Of a stretch of 64,000 bases of DNA, positions 16,297-24,186 are shown piece after piece (the first letter of the stretch is position 1; the number at the start of each line of letters is the position of its first letter). Made by a program: the position numbers and the translations under genes. Below the pieces are notes generated by a model. That model did no database searches. It was given only the letters and a program-made list of their open reading frames with translations, and had not been told where the DNA came from. Source of the DNA: CALLJL01 sp964627255 (lineage in GTDB: Bacteria > Acidobacteriota > Aminicenantia > Aminicenantales > CALLJL01); assembly GCA_964627255.1 (NCBI GenBank), contig CAZVIN010000023.1, positions 1 to 64,000 of the forward strand. The letters run 5' to 3'.

Positions 16297-16352
16297 AGTT
16301 AGTTAGTTAGTTAGTTAGTTAGTTGGTTGGTTGGTTGGTTGGTTGGTTGGTT
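16297..16352 (+). repeat. Compound tetranucleotide repeat (AGTT)7(GGTT)7
   Basis: Seven exact copies of AGTT (16297-16324) run straight into seven exact copies of GGTT (16325-16352). Just before lies an irregular AGCAAGCGAGCAAGCAAG tract. No real gene covers it, so changes in copy number would act only on spacing between the island and the ACP gene. Confidence 0.95.
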
Positions 16353-16526
16353 GGTAAATCCGCAAATATTCTATTGGCCAGCCGGCTGCAGGCCGCCTGG
16401 AATAAGTTTGAAGCTAAGAGGACTCTCTGCAAACTCTCCTTCGTCTCCTCTTCCATCAGAAAACGAAACCAACGATGCTTGAAAAAGGGGCCAGGGCTCG
16501 GGTTAATAACATGAGCAGCGAGAGTA

Positions 16527-16612
16527 GTAAAAAAAGAGGAAATGGGTATCATCCCACTGTTTGGGCGTGTCACCAATTGGGGGTTGTGAAAAAAGGAGGA
16601 AATAGGTATCAT
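16527..16612 (+). repeat. Two imperfect direct repeats 60 bases apart
   Basis: AAAGAGGAAATGGGTATCAT near 16533 recurs as AAAGGAGGAAATAGGTATCA near 16592, with a GTGTCACC motif between them. They sit just upstream of the ACP gene and look like small dispersed repeats, perhaps from a REP-like element. Confidence 0.5.
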
Positions 16613-16637
16613 GTCATCATCATAAGGAGAGTAGGCA

Positions 16638-16886
16638 ATGGATGAGATGCAAAAAACAATCCTTGATTACGTAAAGCGAGAATATTTAGAGGAGGACCAA
16701 GAACTCACCCCGGACACGCCGCTGATTTCGAGCGGGATTGTCGATTCCTTCTCCATGGTCTCGCTGAAGCGCTTTCTCGAAAAAAAATATAATATTTCTA
16801 TTCCTGATGACCGGGCGACTCCTCAGGCCTTTGACACCGTCAACAAAATCTGTGATTTAGTCCGAGCTATCCAGGAAGGCCGCTGA
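16638..16886 (+). CDS. Acyl carrier protein
   Basis: This 82-residue acidic protein has the phosphopantetheine attachment serine S37 in GIVDSFSMVSL, the D-S motif of acyl carrier proteins, with a long helix before and an IPDD segment after. AAGGAGAG precedes the ATG. It is not in a fatty-acid synthesis cluster; its nearest partner is an alpha-oxoamine synthase 323 bases downstream in the same direction. It is probably a specialised carrier and not the housekeeping AcpP. Confidence 0.85.
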   Translation: MDEMQKTILDYVKREYLEEDQELTPDTPLISSGIVDSFSMVSLKRFLEKKYNISIPDDRATPQAFDTVNKICDLVRAIQEGR

Positions 16887-17209
16887 CCTCGGTCGCTGGC
16901 TATGTAGCTTGCCAACAGCTGGCCATGGAGGCCAACCGCTTCAGCTGAGTCATGAGGAAAAGGTAAAAAGAAAAACCAGGTAAGAATAAACAAAGAATAG
17001 GGCATAAAAAAATCGGATAAAAAAGATATTAAAAAGATTAAAAATATACCTAAGATGGGCTGGCTGAAGAAAGCAGTTTTTCCTTGGTCAGACCAAGCTT
17101 CAGCCGCGGAAACCCAGAATGGCGCTTTTTAACCAGCTTAAGAATTTTGCCGATGATAAGATAGACCAGGGTAAAATAAATAATAATAAATAACCGAGGA
17201 GGAAGAGCC
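16887..17209. other. Spacer with two tiny overlapping frames
   Basis: AT-rich spacer between the ACP and the synthase. It contains a 25-codon frame (17055-17132, MGWLKKAVFPWSDQ start) overlapping a 24-codon frame (17119-17193, MALFNQLKNFADDKIDQGK). The second would end 17 bases before the synthase ATG. Neither has a clear ribosome binding site and neither is recognised, so I do not call them genes. Confidence 0.3.
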
Positions 17210-18457
17210 ATGGCCTATAATGAAGCAATTAAAAAAGCCTTTGAACAGGAGCTTAAATCTCTCCGAGAGGCCGGCCTTTTTAAGGAAGAGCGCTACATCC
17301 ATTCCCCCCAGAACGCCGATATTGCTGTGGAATATCCAGCCGGCTCGCCCCCCCGTCAAGTAATCAACCTCTGCTCCAATAACTACCTCGGCCTCTCTAG
17401 CCACCCTGAAGTCATCAAGGCCGCCCACGAGGCCTTAGAGCACCGCGGGTTCGGGATGAGCTCAGTTCGCTTTATCTGCGGCACCCAGGATATTCACCGC
17501 GAGCTCGAACGTCGGGTCAGCGAATACCTCGGCACTGAAGATACCATTCTTTTCTCCTCATGCCTGGATGCCAACGCCGGCGTTTTCGAGGCCATCTTAA
17601 ATGAACAGGATGTCATGATTGCCGACCGCTTAGTTCACGCCTCGATTATCGACGGGATGCGACTGTGCAAAGCGCAACAGGATTCTTACAAGCATGCCAA
17701 CCTGGAACACCTCGAAGAGAAACTTAAGGAGCATCAGGACAAGCGCATCCGGATGGTCATTACAGACGGCGTCTTTTCGATGGACGGCGACACGGCCCGC
17801 TTGGATGAAATTGTCCGCCTGGCTGAAAAGTATGACGCCATGGTCTTTATCGATGATTCCCACGCCACCGGTTATCTTGGGTCGACGGGCCGCGGTACTC
17901 ATGAGCTTTATGGTGTTATGGGAAAAATCGATATCATAACCACAACCTTCGGAAAGGCTTTGGGAGGCGCCTCTGGCGGATGTGTTTCTGGTCGCCGGGA
18001 AATTGTTGAACTCTGCCGTCAAAAAGCCCGGCCCTACCTTTTCTCCAACACCCTTTCCCCCGTCATTGTCGCCACGACAATTAAAGTAATCGAACTCCTC
18101 TCCCAAACCGCCGACCGCCGGGAAAAGTTGCTGGCTAACACGGCCTACTGGAGAAAGGCCCTCCAAGAAGCTGGTTTTATCCTTAAGGAAAGCGATACGG
18201 CCATCGTCCCGGTCATGCTTTACAACGCCAAATTAGCCCAGGATTTTTCCCGCGACCTCTTCGCTGAAGGCGTTTATGCCATTGGCTTTTTCTTCCCCGT
18301 GGTTCCCAAAGGCCAGGCGCGGATCCGCACCCAGATTTCGGCGGCTCATGAGAGAGAGCATCTTGACCGGGGTCTCGAGGCTTTTATTAAAGTTGGGAAG
18401 AAATACAACATCCTCCAGAAAAGCAAGGAAGAGATAATCGAAATGTATGGCTTATAA
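17210..18457 (+). CDS. kbl: Glycine C-acetyltransferase (Kbl)-type alpha-oxoamine synthase
   Basis: The 415-residue PLP enzyme aligns along its length with E. coli Kbl: NLCSNNYLGLSSHP, GFGMSSVRFICGTQDIHREL, DDSHATG, TTFGKALGGASGG with the PLP lysine, RPYLFSNTLSP, and PKGQARIRTQISAAH. Kbl cleaves 2-amino-3-ketobutyrate with CoA to glycine and acetyl-CoA in threonine breakdown. The usual partner threonine dehydrogenase is not in the window, and an ACP lies upstream instead. A role in condensing an acyl-ACP with an amino acid, as in serine palmitoyltransferase relatives, is possible but the Kbl signature favours glycine/threonine metabolism. GAGGAAGAG precedes the ATG. Confidence 0.85.
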   Translation: MAYNEAIKKAFEQELKSLREAGLFKEERYIHSPQNADIAVEYPAGSPPRQVINLCSNNYLGLSSHPEVIKAAHEALEHRGFGMSSVRFICGTQDIHRELERRVSEYLGTEDTILFSSCLDANAGVFEAILNEQDVMIADRLVHASIIDGMRLCKAQQDSYKHANLEHLEEKLKEHQDKRIRMVITDGVFSMDGDTARLDEIVRLAEKYDAMVFIDDSHATGYLGSTGRGTHELYGVMGKIDIITTTFGKALGGASGGCVSGRREIVELCRQKARPYLFSNTLSPVIVATTIKVIELLSQTADRREKLLANTAYWRKALQEAGFILKESDTAIVPVMLYNAKLAQDFSRDLFAEGVYAIGFFFPVVPKGQARIRTQISAAHEREHLDRGLEAFIKVGKKYNILQKSKEEIIEMYGL

Positions 18458-18537
18458 GGGGAAGCCGGCCGCAATATAAGCTAATATAAATTATTTAGGA
18501 AAGGTGGGATTAAAGGAAATTTTATGAGGGGCTGAGC

Positions 18538-19506
18538 CTAACGGCGATAAAGATAAATAGTGTGCTGGGTGCCGTCTTCGGCCGTTACTGTTTCATAAGC
18601 TGCTTGTTTTTCTTCCCAGCCAGGAATCTCATAATTATGGGAAACAACTCTGGCTCCCGGCTTTAGTTGGGCCTCCAGCAAGGGCCGCAGCATTTCGTTG
18701 GATTCGGGCAGGAGATAAATGGTCACCACTGTGGCCTCAGAAAAATCAGCTTTCATCACATCCTCCTGCCGAAAGCGCACCAGTTTGGCCACTCCTTCCT
18801 GGTTGGCTCTCTCTTTGCTTTCGGCAATCCGCTGCGGGTCTAAATCAATCCCCACCCCGCGGGCGCCGTATTTCTTGGCAGCCGTAACCACAATCCGGCC
18901 GTCGCCGCAGCCCAAATCATAAACCACATCATCTTCGCTGACCGCGGCCATCGCGAGCATTTTTTCTACTACCGCCATAGGTGTCGGGACAAAAGGTGCC
19001 AAATCAGCCGCATCGGTTCGACCGTGTGAGCCCTCGAAGAGCTCTAATTCTCCCTTTTCATCATAACGGAAAGCATAAGCCTGACCCGCGTCAAGGCGGT
19101 ATTCTTTCTCGCCAGAGGCGCTCTCGAAACGAATTTCCAGGCCGGCCGGAGCCTTGATTTTTTCCACGGCGCCCATAGGCAGCGTCTTTTCTTCCCAATT
19201 AGAATCGCTATAGACCTGACGAATAGAATAACGCACCTCTTCTTTGACCACATTCCGCAGGGCAATTTCTGAAGCCGAGGCGGCAGGCGCCAACTTCTCC
19301 GCTTCTGGTTGCGGCCGAGGTTGAGAGCAGGAGACAAACAGAATAAGTCCAGAAAAGAAGAGAATTAGCGAGAGCCGACTTATAAGTTTAATTTCGGCTT
19401 TAGAAGAAGCCAAAAAAGCCCTTTTCGCCTTTAAATCAGACCACCCCTTGCCCAGGCTTTTTTTAATGCGAATTCTTTTCGCTTTTTGAAATCGCCTCGC
19501 CATCAA
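18538..19506 (-). CDS. SAM-dependent methyltransferase with lipoprotein-like signal
   Basis: The C-terminal half is a class I methyltransferase: VVYDLGCGDGRIVV is motif I (about 195), then GVGIDLDPQRI, QEDVMKADFSEATVVTIYLLPE and a terminal strand. The N-terminus has a basic region and a hydrophobic segment, RLSLILFFSGLILFVSC, with C60 at a near-lipobox (FVSC), then a P/A/E-rich linker and a small beta domain (about 85-165). This predicts export and lipid anchoring, which is odd for an enzyme that needs cytoplasmic SAM. The anchor may instead hold it to the inner face. It is convergent with kbl and 188 bases from pyrE. Confidence 0.75.
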   Translation of the reverse strand: MMARRFQKAKRIRIKKSLGKGWSDLKAKRAFLASSKAEIKLISRLSLILFFSGLILFVSCSQPRPQPEAEKLAPAASASEIALRNVVKEEVRYSIRQVYSDSNWEEKTLPMGAVEKIKAPAGLEIRFESASGEKEYRLDAGQAYAFRYDEKGELELFEGSHGRTDAADLAPFVPTPMAVVEKMLAMAAVSEDDVVYDLGCGDGRIVVTAAKKYGARGVGIDLDPQRIAESKERANQEGVAKLVRFRQEDVMKADFSEATVVTIYLLPESNEMLRPLLEAQLKPGARVVSHNYEIPGWEEKQAAYETVTAEDGTQHTIYLYRR

Positions 19507-19694
19507 TCCTTCTCCCTTCTTTTTGGCTCCAACTGGCTAACTCCTTTTTCCGCTATTTTTTCTGCCAGGTCTATGTTCTAACCCGGAAAAATCGGCTTCC
19601 TCTTTCCCATAATAATACTTTTTGGTTTCATTATAGCTTTCTTTTCCCTCCAGGTTATTACCTCTTTTCCCCAGCTTAAGCCAACACCTCCGCT

Positions 19695-20258
19695 TTAATC
19701 CTGGAGAAGCTCATCTCGAGTCAGCAGGGAAACAAACCGATAACCTCGAGCCTCGAGGTTTTCGCGGCCGCCTTCCTGACGGTCCACAATGGTTAGGGTC
19801 AGCACAACTACTCCCCCCTCCTCTTCTACGGCCTCACAGGCTTTGAGAGTGGAACCGCCTGTCGTCACCACGTCGTCCACGATGCAGACACGCCAGCCTT
19901 TCTTAAAGGGCCCTTCAATCATCTTCCTTTCCCCGTGTTTTTTGGGCTCTTTGCGGACAATGAAAGCCGGAAGTGGCCGGTCTGTCTCCGCACTCAGCGC
20001 CGCCACCGCCGCTACAATCGGGTCGGCCCCTAAGGTAAAACCACCGATAGCGTCCACTTCATAAGAGCGAAGAACCTCGAGAATCAGACTGGCCACGAGA
20101 CGCGCACCCTGCGGGTCAAGCGTGGTCATCTTGGCATCAATATAATAATTGCTTATTCTACCCGAAGTTAGGACCCTCTCGACTCCAGTGATTAAGGATT
20201 TTGCTCGTAATAGCTGCCGCAATTCTTCTTTTAATTTTTCTCTTTTTTCCTGGGACAA
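19695..20258 (-). CDS. pyrE: Orotate phosphoribosyltransferase
   Basis: The enzyme converts orotate and PRPP to OMP in pyrimidine synthesis. It has the N-terminal LTSGRISNYYIDAK motif, GGFTLGADPIVAAVA, the flexible loop FIVRKEPKKHGERKMIEG and the PRPP-binding VCIVDDVVTTGGST. The 187-residue length is normal. It follows the SpoIID-domain gene by 25 bases in the same direction, so they are likely co-transcribed, an unusual pairing. Confidence 0.95.
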   Translation of the reverse strand: MSQEKREKLKEELRQLLRAKSLITGVERVLTSGRISNYYIDAKMTTLDPQGARLVASLILEVLRSYEVDAIGGFTLGADPIVAAVAALSAETDRPLPAFIVRKEPKKHGERKMIEGPFKKGWRVCIVDDVVTTGGSTLKACEAVEEEGGVVVLTLTIVDRQEGGRENLEARGYRFVSLLTRDELLQD

Positions 20259-20283
20259 GGCACTCTCCTTTTTAATTGAAAAA

Positions 20284-22545
20284 TCAATAGAGCTTGCCTA
20301 TTTTAGTCCCAGGATAATATTTGTTCAAGATATGACGATAGGTCGCCCCTCTTTGCGCTAAACCATAAGCACCTACCTGGCAGAGACCAACACCATGGCC
20401 CCAGCCTCGGCCGGTGAAAACAAAATAACTGACCCGTCCGTTGCCTTCCCATTCCCGGTCTACTGTGAAGAGAGTATCTCGAAGCCCTAACACCCACCGA
20501 ACTCGGAGGCCTTTCACTGAGGCCTTGCCAGTCTGACCGATTATTTCCATTTCCAGAACTCGATGCGACTGGCCGCGGCGAAGCATCCTCAAATCCTCGA
20601 CCTCACCTACTGGATAATACTCGTTAACCCGGCGACTCAGCTCCTCGCGGGAAACGCGAACCTGCCAATTAGCATAAGCGGAGTTGCGGTCAAGAACGTT
20701 GGTTGGTGGAGTGGGTCGAAGTTCGAACCAGACTACCTGGCCATCTCTTGCCCAAAAAAGAACGTTCTCGCCGCCTAAAAGCGTTAAAGAAGAGGCGGGT
20801 GAAACCTCGCCATCCATTTCGCGGAAGAGAAAAGCCTGAGGCGAAAGGATAAAGGTTACAGTTTCATTTTCCACTTCGAGTTTAAGCTCAGGGCCACTCT
20901 TTCCCTTGAATTTAGCCGGCTTAAACGGCGGCTTTTCCTTTTGAATGATTCGGGCCAGAGAAAAAAGAATTTCTCCCCGATTCATGACTTTTTCCGGCTC
21001 AGCTAATCCTGGTGTAAGGGGAAGAAAGCCTTCCCGAATAAGATAGGCAATGGGTCGCAGGTCCTTGGAAGGCAGCTTAGAAAAATCACGAAGCAAATAA
21101 TCAGCCTCACTCTGCAGCAGCAGATTTTGAGCGCGCTCTCGCCAGCCCAAATAATCAATTAAGTAGCGACTGAAAATTAAAGGAGTCAAGGGTTCTACGG
21201 ATGGGCTGAGCAGGTTAATTGAATGGGCTTTGCGACTTAAATAGCTGCCCATTGCTTCAACCCACGTCGTGAGCTCCTCGGGCTGAGCTGGCTCGTTAAG
21301 ATAGACGGAAAGGCTTGCGGACCAGGAATCGAAGTTTATAATACCTGCAGCCATAAGCCAGCTTATTTCTTTGGTAATGTCTCTGGGCCCAAGAGAAAGA
21401 TGAAGTGCCTGCCGAGAAGTTTCCAGTCGGTATTCAGGCAAACGTTCCTCGACGCATTCTGTGGCTCTTAGGTAAGGCAGGTCAGAACCGCCAAAAACCG
21501 CGCTCCCCTCTTCGGTCATCCCGCCACAGGTGGAAGTATAAAGAGCGTTGATGGGTTTGCCCCGATAAAAAAGGCCTTCATTCTTTGTCGCTTCCACCGC
21601 TTCGTTACTAAGCGGGTGCTCTGCGCTCATTCCTCCGTAGGCTTGATGCTCTGGCGTGGCGTTAAGGTCAAAACCCTCCGCGGCCATCAAACCAAGGTTA
21701 CGAAAGGCATAGGTCCGCGCTGCCACCGCCTGAGCTTTCAGGGCTTCAAGTTCCCCAAACTGGCGAGGCGAAAGCTCCATCGGAACAACGCCCTTTAGAT
21801 AATCTTCTAAATTAAGGACATTAACCACCTGCAAACCAGCGCTTTGGCCTTGAAGAATGAACATGCCTCGATAAGCCGTGCCGTTAAAAGTTAAATAACT
21901 CCACTCGTTGGCCGGAATAATATAAAGGGTTGTCTTGGCCGCAAAATGAAGCAACTGGTCATCAAGAAGCGCCCAGAAGGCGTTTTTTTCGGGTCTGGCT
22001 ACTTCCTCCCGGACTATCCACGCTTCCGTAATCCCTGCTTGGTTCAAAGTTTTAAGCCAAGCCAAAGCCTCCCCGCGGGTGAGAAAATCGCCGTACCGAA
22101 GACTAAAAAAGCGGCGGCCGCGCAGCCGGTCAAAATCTTCGACGACCACAATTCGACCCGGTACTTTTTTACTCAGGTCGCGGACAAGCTTTTCGGCTTC
22201 TTGACGACTCTCGGCTTGGGCTGCCTGGACTAAAAATTTCTCGGACAACTGAACCTTTTCCCCGCGGACTAAAATTTCGGAAGCCTCGGCGGCTAAAAGT
22301 CGATATTGATGATTAACTTCGTAAACTTTCATCCCGGAAGAAGCGGTGATTCTCGCTTCCGAGAGCCGGCGACCGATGGCCACCCGAATAACCGGTTGAG
22401 CGATGGCGTAGCCATGAAAAAAGCTTCTTTCTTCCCCGAATTCAACCGGCCGGGCAGCAAAAAAGAAAAGAAGAATAAACAGAACAAACGGATATTTTAT
22501 AAAACATTTCTTTATTCGCCCTTTCCAGATTCCCGAGTGCTTCAT
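20284..22545 (-). CDS. SpoIID/LytB domain protein with large insert
   Basis: SpoIID-type proteins act on peptidoglycan, classically cutting denuded glycan strands. After a signal segment (about 15-30) comes a region with two SPOR-like stretches (about 50-175). The SpoIID core follows: VVNVLNLEDYLKGVVPMELS, ALKAQAVAARTYAFRN, YTSTCGG, and after a gap of about 300 residues the end motif GRGWGHGVGLCQVGAYGLA. The inserted segment (about 375-680) is helical and has a Y-P-V-G turn; I recognise no domain in it. At 753 residues it is about twice the usual length. Such genes occur outside spore formers, where envelope remodelling at division is likely. Confidence 0.85.
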   Translation of the reverse strand: MKHSGIWKGRIKKCFIKYPFVLFILLFFFAARPVEFGEERSFFHGYAIAQPVIRVAIGRRLSEARITASSGMKVYEVNHQYRLLAAEASEILVRGEKVQLSEKFLVQAAQAESRQEAEKLVRDLSKKVPGRIVVVEDFDRLRGRRFFSLRYGDFLTRGEALAWLKTLNQAGITEAWIVREEVARPEKNAFWALLDDQLLHFAAKTTLYIIPANEWSYLTFNGTAYRGMFILQGQSAGLQVVNVLNLEDYLKGVVPMELSPRQFGELEALKAQAVAARTYAFRNLGLMAAEGFDLNATPEHQAYGGMSAEHPLSNEAVEATKNEGLFYRGKPINALYTSTCGGMTEEGSAVFGGSDLPYLRATECVEERLPEYRLETSRQALHLSLGPRDITKEISWLMAAGIINFDSWSASLSVYLNEPAQPEELTTWVEAMGSYLSRKAHSINLLSPSVEPLTPLIFSRYLIDYLGWRERAQNLLLQSEADYLLRDFSKLPSKDLRPIAYLIREGFLPLTPGLAEPEKVMNRGEILFSLARIIQKEKPPFKPAKFKGKSGPELKLEVENETVTFILSPQAFLFREMDGEVSPASSLTLLGGENVLFWARDGQVVWFELRPTPPTNVLDRNSAYANWQVRVSREELSRRVNEYYPVGEVEDLRMLRRGQSHRVLEMEIIGQTGKASVKGLRVRWVLGLRDTLFTVDREWEGNGRVSYFVFTGRGWGHGVGLCQVGAYGLAQRGATYRHILNKYYPGTKIGKLY

Positions 22546-23627
22546 TGTCTTTTCATTTCTAAAGTTGTTGATATTTTATGCTCTTCGTTCCTTTCGCTTT
22601 TTCCATTCTTAATTCCGTCTAATAATTTTTTTTTGATTAATTTTTTATACTTTTTGGTTAATTATTTTTTCTATAACTGATTTTCCTCTCAGGAAAAAAA
22701 TTAATTAGAAACCAGGCGGGATAAATAATCTCATTATATTTTTGTAAGCTCTCTAAATATAACCTAATTTTGGGCCAAAGTCAATAACAAATAGGCTCAT
22801 CCGTAAAAAGTGTGGTGATTTTTTGATAGAAATGTGGTGGAGACTCCCTGGAAATAAAGGAGAAAAGGAAGGAGCTATCCTTCATTAAATTTTTATCAGA
22901 CTTTTCAAAAGCGGCCTTTGATTAAATAATCTTTATTATTTAATTATTCTTTTAATTATTATTTAACTATTCTTTTTATTTTTTATGGCCTTTTTATAGC
23001 CGACAATTATTAGTGGTCGACGATAACTTGCAGGAGTACAGGATAAATAAATTTATATATTTTGATGGTAATATTTTTTGCCAAGGTGGGTTCGAAGAAT
23101 TACTCCAGGATGGCGGGAGCGGCTAGGACCGGTTAAAATAAAAAAAGATGCCTCACCTATTTGGCGCTTTTTGAGTCTTCCTGGAGGCGGATTCAAGGGA
23201 GTATCTGGCCGAACGAGGAGGCCTAAGCGTAAACGAGACAAAGGGACAAGGCGAAAGCAGAAAAAGAGGCGCAAGAAAAGCGGTGACACCTCACATATTT
23301 ACCTAATTCTTACCTAATTCTTATTTCAGAGCCGAGGTTGAAGAGGGAGTCGGCGGTGGCACAAGTGGACGCTGTAATAAGAATCGGTTAAATGTAATAA
23401 GAATCGGTGACGTCTTACCAAATCACTTCATTTTGTAGAATTCTTTTCCTCCTAATGTAAGCCTAAAGGTTAAATCCGGCGCCGCGGAGGTGGACATTGA
23501 AAAGCAAGCTTGGTGGCATCGCCCTTGGAGAGAGGCGCTGTCCGGCAAGAAAGAAAAGAGACAAAAAAGCACCAAACACGAAAATATTATCCCGCTTCTT
23601 AGGAAACAGATTTAATCTTAGCGTTCT
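22546..23627. other. AT-rich intergenic region with short repeats
   Basis: Over 1 kb holds no supportable gene. 22550-23060 is strongly AT-rich. From about 23080 the base composition rises and frames appear on both strands, but they are basic, low-complexity and unlike any family I know. Short direct and inverted repeats occur at 23301-23408. Confidence 0.5.
23301..23408. repeat. Cluster of short direct and inverted repeats
   Basis: TGTAATAAGAATCGGT occurs exactly twice (23373-23388 and 23393-23408). TACCTAATTCT occurs twice in tandem just before 23322, leading to AATTCTTATT, which is the inverse of AATAAGAAT in the downstream pair. GGTGACACC and GGTGACGTC flank the outer sides. The arrangement resembles ends of a small palindromic or REP-like element. 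Confidence 0.55.
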
Positions 23628-24095
23628 CTATTTAGCGAGGGAGGCGTCGTCGGTTTCGATTTTCTGCCGCGCTTGCTCTTGCCATTGCGCCACCTTGTTT
23701 CTGACCTCAGGGTCAGAAAGCCCGATAATTTTGGCCGCAGCCAAGGCGGCATTCTCGGGCTCTAAAACCACCAGGGGCGCCACGCCTGAGGGCATCCTTA
23801 AACTCGATAAAATATCGAGGCCGCCAAATTTTTCCGCGTAGGGCGGACAGGCGATTACCGGCCAGGTTGTCTGAGCGTCCGCAAACCCGCTCAAGGCATT
23901 GCTCCGGCCAGCCACCGTAATAAACACTGCCCCCTCTTTCTCATATTCCTTAATAATTTCTAAGCATTTGAGCGGAGCTTTGTGCGCCGAAGCTATTCTC
24001 ATAACAAAGGGTAAGCCCAACTCCGCCAGCGAAGCGGCAATCTTTTTCGACCACTCTAAATCTGCCTTTGAGCCCATAATTATGACGACTCTCAT
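23628..24095 (-). CDS. purE: Class II PurE, AIR carboxylase (animal-like type)
   Basis: The 155-residue protein has the PurE fold: VVIIMGSKADLEWSKKIA at the N-terminus and RIASAHKAP for the active-site histidine loop. Two features separate it from ordinary bacterial PurE. The loop reads SAHK and not SAHR, and the substrate loop reads VAGRSNALSGF in place of the AGGAAHLPG type. Both match the carboxylase half of animal PAICS and the Treponema denticola enzyme. Class II PurE carboxylates AIR directly with CO2, so PurK is not needed. No other purine gene is nearby. Confidence 0.85.
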   Translation of the reverse strand: MRVVIIMGSKADLEWSKKIAASLAELGLPFVMRIASAHKAPLKCLEIIKEYEKEGAVFITVAGRSNALSGFADAQTTWPVIACPPYAEKFGGLDILSSLRMPSGVAPLVVLEPENAALAAAKIIGLSDPEVRNKVAQWQEQARQKIETDDASLAK

Positions 24096-24186
24096 TTCAC
24101 CCTCCAGTTAGAAATCCGACCTCAGTTTTAGTTTCCAACGGAAGTAGAATATCAATTTTAGCCAAAAAATTATAGAGATTTTTTTA

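Noticed and set aside
16319..16612. Minus-strand open frame ending in repeated Pro-Thr-Asn-Gln
   Set aside because: Its C-terminal repeats are only the translation of the tetranucleotide tract, and the rest covers two non-coding direct repeats; there is no ribosome binding site or family.
23053..23317. Opposed basic frames in the 23-kb gap
   Set aside because: Both are low-complexity, overlap each other on opposite strands and resemble no family; likely chance.
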